From assembly GCF_003122215.1 (NCBI RefSeq), contig NZ_QEYD01000005.1, positions 124,001-188,000 on the forward strand: a stretch of DNA of 64,000 bases, written 5' to 3'. Below the pieces are notes generated by a model, which did no database searches, was not told where the DNA came from, and saw only the letters and a list, made by a program, of their open reading frames with translations. The position numbers and the translations under genes are program-made. This stretch comes from Pararhodobacter marinus. Its GTDB lineage: Bacteria > Pseudomonadota > Alphaproteobacteria > Rhodobacterales > Rhodobacteraceae. Below, piece after piece: positions 34,564 through 41,649 of this stretch. How positions within the stretch are numbered: position 1 is the first letter of the stretch; each line of letters starts with the position of its first letter.

Positions 34564-35583
34564 TCAGGCGCGCCCGGCCCAGTGCGCCATCGGCAAACCG
34601 GCGACCGGGCTGCGAAACGCCGGGATCCGCGTGCCCCTGAGCGAGCCGATATATACCGTTTTCAGATCCGCCCCGCCGAACGTGACCGAGGCGAACCACG
34701 GCGCGATCGTGCCGCCGCAGGCCAGCATGTGGTTGGGGGTCAGCGCGTCGCGTTCGAAGGCTTCGTAGAGGGCTGCCGAGGGGCCGGGATTGTCGTCATC
34801 CAGGATCACCCGAAACTCGCCTTCGGGCGTCAGCGCGAAGACCCGGTCGGACATCACATGCGTGCCCCACAGATTGCCGTAAGCATCGAAGGCGATTCCG
34901 TCGATGAAGCCGCCGGTATCCTCGGGGCCGAAGGTTTCGCGCGCCTCGACGGTTGCGCCCGCACCGATCTTCAGCCGGGTGATGCGCCGCGCCGAGGTCT
35001 CGACGACATAGAGCCATTCCTCGGCCGCATCGAAGCGGATCTCGTTGGTGAACATGAACCCGTCCGCGACGATCCGCGCGCCGTCATTGTCCAGCACGGC
35101 GACATAGCCGTCGCGGATCTTCGGGCTGATCGCCGCCATCCAGTTGGTGATCCGGGTCGAGATCGTCAGCCATATCCGGCCCTGCCGGTCGCGCAGCACG
35201 AAATTCACCTTGCCGATCGGGGTGCCGTCGATCGTGTCCAGGACCACGCTGGTGCGTCCGTCGCGGGTCATCCGTTCCAGCCGGTCGGTGCCGAAATTCG
35301 AGATCAGCACCGAGCCGTCGGTATCGAAGGCCAGCCCGTTGGGCAACGTGCCCTGCGTGAAACGCTGCGCCTCGTCCCCGGTCGCGCCGAAGCGGTCGTC
35401 GAGCGCCTGCGCGATCAGCGCCTGCGAGCCGTCGGGCCGGATATGCACCACGCCGCCCCGCGCATCCGCCGACCAGAGCGAGCCGTCGGGTTCGGCAAGG
35501 ATGCATTCGGGACGCTGAAGATCCTCGCCGACATACCAGATGTCCTGCTTCGAGACGGTGAAACCGTCGATCGGGTTGGTCAT
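34564..35583 (-). CDS. SMP-30/gluconolactonase family lactonase
   Basis: A 339-residue predicted six-bladed beta-propeller. Blade motifs include ECILAEPDGSLWSADARGGVVHIRPDG, NGLAFDTDGSVLISNFGTDRLERM and IDGIAFDAYGNLWGTHVMSDRVFALTPEG. FTNEIRFDAAEEWLYVVETSARRI resembles the metal-binding N-x-D region of SMP-30 lactonases. Such enzymes open sugar or other lactones. It is the last gene of the TRAP operon, 58 bases after the SDR. ATG at 35583 is supported by AAGGGG upstream. The substrate is unknown. Confidence 0.86.
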   Translation of the reverse strand: MTNPIDGFTVSKQDIWYVGEDLQRPECILAEPDGSLWSADARGGVVHIRPDGSQALIAQALDDRFGATGDEAQRFTQGTLPNGLAFDTDGSVLISNFGTDRLERMTRDGRTSVVLDTIDGTPIGKVNFVLRDRQGRIWLTISTRITNWMAAISPKIRDGYVAVLDNDGARIVADGFMFTNEIRFDAAEEWLYVVETSARRITRLKIGAGATVEARETFGPEDTGGFIDGIAFDAYGNLWGTHVMSDRVFALTPEGEFRVILDDDNPGPSAALYEAFERDALTPNHMLACGGTIAPWFASVTFGGADLKTVYIGSLRGTRIPAFRSPVAGLPMAHWAGRA

Positions 35584-35641
35584 GGCGTTCCCCTTCCTGA
35601 TGGGCATGATCTGGCGCGCCTTCGCGCCCGGTCCAGCCGGA

Positions 35642-36517
35642 TCAGCCGCGCCGCCGTTCCGCCATCTCGACAAACTTCCGCGTCTGCGCCCAGGCGGCAT
35701 CAAGCGGTTCGGCGCCGCGCTGGGTGGCGATCCGGTCAAAGGCCTCGGCCACGTCCTCGGGGCGCGGGGCAGGGCCCAGATCCACCCCCGGCGTCTCGGT
35801 GATGGCGGGAAGCGCGACGATGCCCGCGCCCGCGGCAAGGATCGTCTTGGTGGGCGCGTTCCTGCTCACCAGAAACAGCGCGGCGGGCGACACGGTTTCC
35901 GGGGCCAGCAGGTCCAACGCCTCGGGCGGGAGCAGGTCGCGGGTCATCTGAGTCGCTGCGGCGGGGCTCAGCGCGTTGACGCGGATGTTGTGCTTGGCGC
36001 CTTCGATGGCGAGCGTGTTCATCAACCCGACCACCGCGCCCTTCGCGGCGGCGTAATTGGCCTGTCCGAAATTCCCGTACAGCCCCGAGGACGAGGTCGT
36101 CATCAGCACCCGCCCGTAACCCTGCGCGCGCATGATTTCCCACACCGCCTGCGTGCAGATCCACGACCCGCGCACATGCACGTCCATCACTGCGTCGAAC
36201 GCATCGAGCGGCGTCTTGGCGAAGCTCTTGTCGCGCAGGATCCCCGCATTGTTGATCAGGATGTCGATCCGGCCCCAACTGTCCATGACCGCCGCGACCA
36301 GCGCCGCGACGGCCCCGGCATCGCTGACCGAGCCGTCCCAGCCCATCGCCTCGCCCCCGGCGGCGGCGATTTCGTCGACCACCGGCTGCGCCCCGCCCAG
36401 GTCCATGACCACCACCCGCGCGCCGCGACCTGCCAGAGCCAGCGCATGGGCGCGGCCCAGACCGCCTCCCGCGCCGGTGACGATGGCGACCTGACCGTCG
36501 AAGCGGATCTCAGACAT
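35642..36517 (-). CDS. SDR-family dehydrogenase (multifunctional-enzyme-2-like)
   Basis: A 291-residue short-chain dehydrogenase. It has the cofactor motif TGAGGGLGRAHALALAGRGA, the NNAGILRD motif, catalytic Ser in TSSSGLYGNFGQ and the YxxxK motif in YAAAKGAVVG. The combination TGAGGGLGRAHAL and NNAGILRDKSFAK is characteristic of the dehydrogenase part of peroxisomal MFE-2-like 3-hydroxyacyl-CoA dehydrogenases. It overlaps the OsmC gene by eight bases. In this operon it may oxidise a hydroxyacyl intermediate. Confidence 0.9.
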   Translation of the reverse strand: MSEIRFDGQVAIVTGAGGGLGRAHALALAGRGARVVVMDLGGAQPVVDEIAAAGGEAMGWDGSVSDAGAVAALVAAVMDSWGRIDILINNAGILRDKSFAKTPLDAFDAVMDVHVRGSWICTQAVWEIMRAQGYGRVLMTTSSSGLYGNFGQANYAAAKGAVVGLMNTLAIEGAKHNIRVNALSPAAATQMTRDLLPPEALDLLAPETVSPAALFLVSRNAPTKTILAAGAGIVALPAITETPGVDLGPAPRPEDVAEAFDRIATQRGAEPLDAAWAQTRKFVEMAERRRG

Positions 36518-36989
36518 CGACCCATCCTTCCTGCGTTTTCAGCCTGTACCGGATCTCGTTCTGGTGCCCCAGCGTCTGGCTGATGAAACAGCCCCGCCGG
36601 GCCTGCGTGACCAGCGTCTCGATCTCGGCCTTTGTATGGGGGCTGTCGATCAGCACGTCGATCTCGAAGCTCTTGGGCGCGGATTCGTAGCCCCGCCCGA
36701 CCGCGACCCACGACCATTGCACGCGGGTTTCGACCCGCAGATCCAACAGGGTCAGCGCCATTCGTGACGCGAAGGACCGGATCTGCGTCATGATGCAGCC
36801 CGTCAGCCCGCCCACGAACAACGCCAGCGGCGGCGGCGCGCTGGCATCGCCGCCATGGAAGGTGCCTTCGTCGGTGGCCATTTCCCACGGCCCCTCGGCA
36901 AAGGGGCGCGACATGCTGACCACCAGATCGTTGCGCATCTTGCCCTGCGCCGTTCCCGTGGCATCGTATTGAATGACCGCGCCGTCCAT
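36510..36989 (-). CDS. OsmC-family protein
   Basis: A 159-residue OsmC/Ohr-fold protein. The two cysteines expected for peroxide reduction are seen in GGLTGCIMTQIRSFA and RRGCFISQTLG. The SAPPPLALFVGGLTGC block is typical of OsmC-like proteins that take part in catabolic operons as well as stress-type peroxidases. The start at 36989 overlaps the cyclase stop (TGATG). Its role in this operon is not clear; it might detoxify a peroxide or act on a thioester. Confidence 0.85.
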   Translation of the reverse strand: MDGAVIQYDATGTAQGKMRNDLVVSMSRPFAEGPWEMATDEGTFHGGDASAPPPLALFVGGLTGCIMTQIRSFASRMALTLLDLRVETRVQWSWVAVGRGYESAPKSFEIDVLIDSPHTKAEIETLVTQARRGCFISQTLGHQNEIRYRLKTQEGWVDV

Positions 36990-37771
36990 CAGTCGAGGAT
37001 CGCCACGCATCGGGTGAACCCGGCCGAGGCTGCCTTGATCTTGAACGGGAAGCACGAGACCTTGAACTCGGTCGCGGGCAGCTGGTCGAGATTGGCGAGC
37101 TTCTCCATATGGCAATAGCCGATCTCCATCGAGGCGCGGTGCCCCTCCCAGATGATCGACGCATCCCTGGTCTCGGCATAGCGCTGGGCGGTATGGATGA
37201 AGGGCGCGTCCCACGACCACGCATCCGTCCCCGTCACCCGCACCCCGCGTTCCAACAGGTAGAGCGTCGCGTCGCGGCCCATGCCGCAGCCCTTGGCCAG
37301 ATATTCGGGATTGCCATAGGCCGCCCCGGCCGAGGTGTTGACGACCACGATCTCCAGCGGGCTCAGCGTGTGGCCGATCCGCGCGAGCTCGGCTTCGACA
37401 TCCTCGGGCGTGACAACGTAGCCGTCCGCGAAATGGCGGAAATCCAACTTCACGCCGGGCTGAAAGCACCATTCCAGCGGCACCTGGTCGATGGTGATCG
37501 CGGGGCGTCCGCCGGGCACCAGCGCCCGGTCCATGGTCGAATGGTGGTGATAGGGCGCGTCCAGATGGGTGCCGTTATGGGTGCTCAATTGCACCCATTC
37601 CACCGCCCAGCCTTCGCCCTCGGGCAGCTCGGCATTGGTCATGCCCGGAAAGAAGCCGGTGATCTGGTCGGGCGTATCGGCATGGCCCTGATACTGGATC
37701 TTCGGCGCCATCATCGGCGGGTCCGAGGCGATGCCGGTCTCAAGGGCGACGGACAGGTCGATGATCCGCAT
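36989..37771 (-). CDS. Cyclase-family metal hydrolase (kynurenine formamidase/isatin hydrolase-like)
   Basis: A 260-residue protein with the cyclase signature HNGTHLDAPYHH (65-76), which provides metal ligands His65, His69 and Asp71, and the downstream TGTDAWSWDAPF and EGHRASMEIGYCHMEKL blocks. Family members include kynurenine formamidase, isatin hydrolase and carbinolamide hydrolases, all metal-dependent amide or lactam hydrolases. It follows the TRAP large permease by 11 bases and precedes OsmC, so the transported compound is probably its substrate or gives rise to it. The specific substrate is unknown. Confidence 0.87.
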   Translation of the reverse strand: MRIIDLSVALETGIASDPPMMAPKIQYQGHADTPDQITGFFPGMTNAELPEGEGWAVEWVQLSTHNGTHLDAPYHHHSTMDRALVPGGRPAITIDQVPLEWCFQPGVKLDFRHFADGYVVTPEDVEAELARIGHTLSPLEIVVVNTSAGAAYGNPEYLAKGCGMGRDATLYLLERGVRVTGTDAWSWDAPFIHTAQRYAETRDASIIWEGHRASMEIGYCHMEKLANLDQLPATEFKVSCFPFKIKAASAGFTRCVAILD

Positions 37772-37782
37772 GGAAGGTCCTT

Positions 37783-39096
37783 TCAGAGCAGGCCCGTGGA
37801 AATCACGGGGAAGGCGATAAGCAAGAGCAGCACCAGAAGCATGATGGCCGCGAAGGGCAGGGCCCCGCGAAACACGTCGCCCAGCGAGATCGCGGCATCG
37901 TCCAGCGCGCCCTTGATGACGTAGACCGACAGGCCGAGCGGGGGCGTCAACAGCCCGATCTCGACCGCCAGCACGGTGACGATGCCGAACCAGATCAGGT
38001 CGATCTGCATCGCCGTGGCGATGGGCAGGACCAGCGGCAGGGTGATCAGCAGGATGGACGAGCTGTCCAGAATCGTGCCCAGCACGATCAGGATCGCGCA
38101 GAAGAGCAGCACGAAGCCGGTCGGTCCCAGATCCTGCGCGATGGCCCATTCGGTGACGAAGGCGGGCAGACCCGACAGCGACAGGAAGCGCGAATACATC
38201 GTCGCGGCGATGATGAGGAAACAGATCGAGGCGGTGATATGCCCGGTTTCCAAGGTCACCTGCCACAGCACGCGCGGTCCGATCCGGCGCTTGATCCCGG
38301 CGATGACGATGGCACCCAGCGCGCCGATGGCGCCTGCCTCGGTCGGGGTGAAGACGCCGCCATAGATCCCGCCCAGCACCAGCGCGATCAGCGCCGCGAT
38401 GGGCGCGAGCTTGGTCAGGGTGTCGACGGCGAGCGAGCCTTCATGGCTTGCGGCGGGCGCGGGTTGAGGCACGCCGGTGAAGCCCGGCGCGAAGCGCACC
38501 ATCAGCGCGATGCCGACGATATAGGCCAGCGTCAGAACCAGCCCCGGGCCAATCCCCGCGACGAATAGGAAGCCCACCGATTGCTCGGCGATGATGCCGT
38601 AAAGGATCAAGAGCAGCGACGGCGGGATCAGCATCCCCAGCACCGACGACCCGGCCACGACCCCCGTCGCGAACCGCGCGCTATGGCCGATGCGCATCAT
38701 CTCGGGCACCGCGACCTTGGTGAAGACAGCCGCCGAAGCGATGGAAATTCCGGTGATCGCCGCGAAGATCGCGTTGGCGCCCACCGTGGCCATGCCCAGC
38801 CCGCCCTTCAGCCGTCCCAGCGCGCGGTTGGCCACGTCGAACGTATCGCGCCCAATATCGGCGCGGCTGACGACCAGTCCCATCAGCACGAACAGCGGCA
38901 CAACGCCGAACAGGTAGGAACTGATCGATTCCCGCGTTGCCAGCGCCAGCATCCGCGAGGCGTATTGCGGGTCGTCCCTGAGCGCCCAGATCCCCACGAA
39001 CGAGGTCAGCGCCAGCGCGATCGACACATGCATCCCCAGCCAGATAAGGCCCAGAATGCCCACGAGCGACCACAGTCCGATCTCGACGCCGCTCAT
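37783..39096 (-). CDS. dctM: TRAP transporter large permease (DctM)
   Basis: A 437-residue permease with about 12 hydrophobic segments. Characteristic blocks are GVPLFVLMGLVVSRADI (as FGVVPLFVLMG), GGLGMATVGANAIFAAITGISIASAA and EAGAIGALGAIVIAG. It forms the substrate channel and uses a sodium gradient. ATG at 39096 overlaps the end of dctQ by four bases. The open frame continues upstream through dctQ in another register, which is not coding. Confidence 0.95.
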   Translation of the reverse strand: MSGVEIGLWSLVGILGLIWLGMHVSIALALTSFVGIWALRDDPQYASRMLALATRESISSYLFGVVPLFVLMGLVVSRADIGRDTFDVANRALGRLKGGLGMATVGANAIFAAITGISIASAAVFTKVAVPEMMRIGHSARFATGVVAGSSVLGMLIPPSLLLILYGIIAEQSVGFLFVAGIGPGLVLTLAYIVGIALMVRFAPGFTGVPQPAPAASHEGSLAVDTLTKLAPIAALIALVLGGIYGGVFTPTEAGAIGALGAIVIAGIKRRIGPRVLWQVTLETGHITASICFLIIAATMYSRFLSLSGLPAFVTEWAIAQDLGPTGFVLLFCAILIVLGTILDSSSILLITLPLVLPIATAMQIDLIWFGIVTVLAVEIGLLTPPLGLSVYVIKGALDDAAISLGDVFRGALPFAAIMLLVLLLLIAFPVISTGLL

Positions 39097-39647
39097 GCCC
39101 GCGCCCCCCGGACCGCGCGGATCGCCAGCATCAGCGCCATCAGCGCGAAGACCAGCACCATCAGCGCGGCGCCGGTCACGACGATGCCGTGAACGGGCCA
39201 GATCGGCGCGCGGAACTGGCCGACCGTGCCCACAATGTCGCCCCGCCCGTAGGAGCGCAGGAATTGCGGCCAGAAGGCCGACAGAAGCGCCGCCATCAGC
39301 ACCGCGCCCGCCAGATGCAGCACCGCATCGGCGGCCTGTCCCAGTCGCGCGCTGCGGCGGGTCAGAAAGGACAAGGCCGCGTCCGACCGCGTCAGCTTGC
39401 CGCGCGCGGTGGTGTTGGCGACCTGCAGGAAGACGATGGCCAGGATCGACATCGCCACCATCTCGGGCACGCCGGCAATCGGCGCACCGAAAAAGAAACG
39501 CCCGATCACGTCGACCGAGATCAGCAGCATGACGCCCAGAATCAGCGCGGTGCCAAGCGCCGATAACAGCGCGGTCACGCGGTCGACGATCCGGGCGAAG
39601 GCATCGAGCGGGCCGATGCCCGTGGTCAGGGTGGCAAGCGAGGCCAT
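39093..39647 (-). CDS. dctQ: TRAP transporter small permease (DctQ)
   Basis: A 184-residue protein with four hydrophobic segments (about 28-50, 62-80, 108-128 and 148-175). It carries the DctQ hallmark LLISVDVIGRFFFGAPIAGVPEMV. It partners DctM. It is separated from the binding-protein gene by 71 bases containing a stable hairpin. Confidence 0.92.
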   Translation of the reverse strand: MASLATLTTGIGPLDAFARIVDRVTALLSALGTALILGVMLLISVDVIGRFFFGAPIAGVPEMVAMSILAIVFLQVANTTARGKLTRSDAALSFLTRRSARLGQAADAVLHLAGAVLMAALLSAFWPQFLRSYGRGDIVGTVGQFRAPIWPVHGIVVTGAALMVLVFALMALMLAIRAVRGARA

Positions 39648-39683
39648 GAAAGCTCCGGTCGTCTCGGGATCGTGTCGGAAAGG

Positions 39684-39707
39684 GCGGGGGCCGGGCTCGG
39701 CCCCCGC
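39684..39707 (-). terminator. Stem-loop between dctP and dctQ
   Basis: GCGGGGGCC pairs with GGCCCCCGC in a perfect 9-bp stem with loop GGGCTC, 12 bases beyond the dctP stop. It is likely a partial terminator or mRNA stabiliser that raises binding-protein levels over the permeases. Confidence 0.6.
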
Positions 39708-39718
39708 TGAAGGTCAGC

Positions 39719-40795
39719 TCAGCGCTGCGACCAGTCGCGGCCCAGATCGGCGCCCGCGTCCTGCAGCGTGCGGACATAGGTGGTCAACACCTCGGTCCCC
39801 GGCAGCCCGGCCTCGTCCGCCGCAGCCGCCCAGGTCCCGGCGATGTCGGGCAGGGCGGCGGCCCAGCGGGCGCGCTCTTCCGGCGAGAGCACGTGCAGGT
39901 TCTCGTCATTGGGCGCAATCGTCGCCATGGCCGCGGTGATCCGCTCGGCCTGTTCGGCGATATAGGCCTCCTGGAACGCCGTGGCGCCCGCGCGCAGCGC
40001 GTCCTGCACTTCCTGCGGCTGGCCTTCCAGCCAGCTTTGCGAGGCGACGACACCCCCCGCCGATTGCGCACCGAAATTGGTGATCGTCACATAGGGCGCG
40101 ACCTCGTGCAGCCGGGCCGGGGCGGCGGCGGTCGGGAAGACGATGACGCCGTCGAAGACCCCGGTCTGCAGATCGTTGTAATAGGTCGTCAGGTTGCCCG
40201 CGACGCCCACGGCGCCGGTGCCTTCCAGCCAGTTCACCGCCGGTCCCGGCGCGGCGATGCGGTGGCCTTCCAGATCGTCGATCGAGGTGACGGGGAAGTT
40301 GGTCATCAGCAGATAATTGTCCAGCGCGAAGCCGCCGCCCAGATATTCGGCGTCATAGGCGTTCCAGCTTTCCGCCATGCCGGGGATCTGGTCATAGAGC
40401 GCTTCCATCGCGTCCATCACCTGCTGCGCGTCGGCCGGACCAAAAGGCGTGTTATAGGTGACGTTCTGCAACATCAGCTTGTTGGGCATGAAGACCGTGG
40501 GGATCACCGCGATCTCGGCCAGCCCGTCCTCGATCGCGTCCAGCTCGCCGCCCACCGCCGCCAGCGATCCGCCATAGGCTTCGGTCCAGTCGATGCTGTA
40601 TTCGGTCCCTTCCAGCGCCGCATCGACGGCGGGGATGAAGGTTTCCGACAGGTGCTTCACCCACAGGAAGATCGGCGGATGGCCGTTGACCACCGTGATC
40701 GAAATCGTCTCGGCCATCGCCGGGGCCGCCAGCGCGCTCCCCATCGCCCCGGCAAGCGCGGTGCCCGTCATCAGGCGTCTGATCGTGCGTGTCAT
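39719..40795 (-). CDS. dctP: TRAP transporter substrate-binding protein (DctP)
   Basis: A 358-residue periplasmic protein with a signal peptide ending APAMA (about residue 28). The family landmarks PGPAVNWLEGTGA and VFDGVIVFPTAAAPARLHEVAPYVT (ligand-binding and dimer regions) are visible. The arginine expected to bind the carboxylate is not obvious in the G-x-K/R-x-R position (EGHRIAAPG). It should bind an organic acid. The start at 40795 has a GGAGGAGG ribosome-binding site. It is the first structural gene of the operon. Confidence 0.9.
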   Translation of the reverse strand: MTRTIRRLMTGTALAGAMGSALAAPAMAETISITVVNGHPPIFLWVKHLSETFIPAVDAALEGTEYSIDWTEAYGGSLAAVGGELDAIEDGLAEIAVIPTVFMPNKLMLQNVTYNTPFGPADAQQVMDAMEALYDQIPGMAESWNAYDAEYLGGGFALDNYLLMTNFPVTSIDDLEGHRIAAPGPAVNWLEGTGAVGVAGNLTTYYNDLQTGVFDGVIVFPTAAAPARLHEVAPYVTITNFGAQSAGGVVASQSWLEGQPQEVQDALRAGATAFQEAYIAEQAERITAAMATIAPNDENLHVLSPEERARWAAALPDIAGTWAAAADEAGLPGTEVLTTYVRTLQDAGADLGRDWSQR

Positions 40796-40862
40796 GTCTT
40801 TCCTCCTCCTCAGTTGTGCCGCGCCCGTCGCTGCGGGCGGGCGTGTCATTGTCCCCGGCGCC

Positions 40863-41543
40863 TCAGGCCGCCGGGCGCGCCAGGGCACGGATACCGGCGG
40901 CGATGAACCGCACCGCGCCGTCGAGCGTGTCGTCGACATCCTCTGCATCCTCCGCGCGCGAGACGCCCCCCGACAGCACCTGCCGCCGTCCCGTCGGCGC
41001 CATCAGCGAGATGCCGATGGCGACTGCGTTCAGATAGCCCCGCACCGCCGCCGCCCGGTCGAGCCCCGGCACCACGGCCCTCAATTCGTCGATGAAGACC
41101 CGCGCGATCGCGTCGTAATAAGTGCTGGTGATGCGGACCGAGCGTTCATCCGTCCCCGACGCCACATGGCTGAGGAGCCGGGTGAAATGCGCGCCGCCGC
41201 GCGTGGAATCGTGGCCCAGCGTGATCGTCGGGCGCAACAGCGCGTCGATCACCGCTTCGAGCGTCACGTTCCCCGCCGCGTGCAGCGCGGCCAGCCGGTC
41301 GCGGCGCTCATCGTTGATGGCGCCCGAGCGGCGGGCGATCACCGCCTCGAACAGCGCTTCTTTCGAGCCGAAATAGTAATGGATCAGCGCGGCATTGGCG
41401 CCGGCCCCCTCGGCAATCGCGCGGGTCGTCGCGCCGTGAAAGCCGCTGGCGGCAAAGGCGATCTCGGCCGCGTCGAGGATCGCATCCTGCGCCTCGCCAC
41501 GCTCGAAGACGCGCTCGCTCCGCTGGGTCGCGGCTTTCGTCAC
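40863..41543 (-). CDS. TetR-family regulator of the TRAP operon
   Basis: A 226-residue regulator. The N-terminal HTH reads AILDAAEIAFAASGFHGATTRAIAEGAGANAALIHYYFGSKEALFEAVI. The C-terminal half is a helical ligand-binding domain similar to TetR_C regulators of catabolic genes. The GTG start at 41543 has GGGAGGAG six bases upstream. It lies 67 bases before dctP in the same direction and has a dyad operator just upstream, so it probably autoregulates and controls the operon. Confidence 0.88.
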   Translation of the reverse strand: MTKAATQRSERVFERGEAQDAILDAAEIAFAASGFHGATTRAIAEGAGANAALIHYYFGSKEALFEAVIARRSGAINDERRDRLAALHAAGNVTLEAVIDALLRPTITLGHDSTRGGAHFTRLLSHVASGTDERSVRITSTYYDAIARVFIDELRAVVPGLDRAAAVRGYLNAVAIGISLMAPTGRRQVLSGGVSRAEDAEDVDDTLDGAVRFIAAGIRALARPAA

Positions 41544-41572
41544 GGCGGGCTCCTCCCTGAAACAACCGTTAA

Positions 41573-41588
41573 TTAATCGCCTGATTAA
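41573..41588. promoter_or_regulatory. Dyad operator upstream of the TetR gene
   Basis: TTAATC-GCCT-GATTAA is a perfect 16-base dyad, and flanking GTTAA extends it on the left. It is AT-rich in a GC-rich setting and lies 30 bases before the GTG start, the right place for a TetR-type autoregulatory site. Confidence 0.55.
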
Positions 41589-41649
41589 CTCTGCCCAGAA
41601 TACGCCGCCTGTCAAGCGTGCCGTGAATTTCTGCAGCGCAGAAAAGGGG

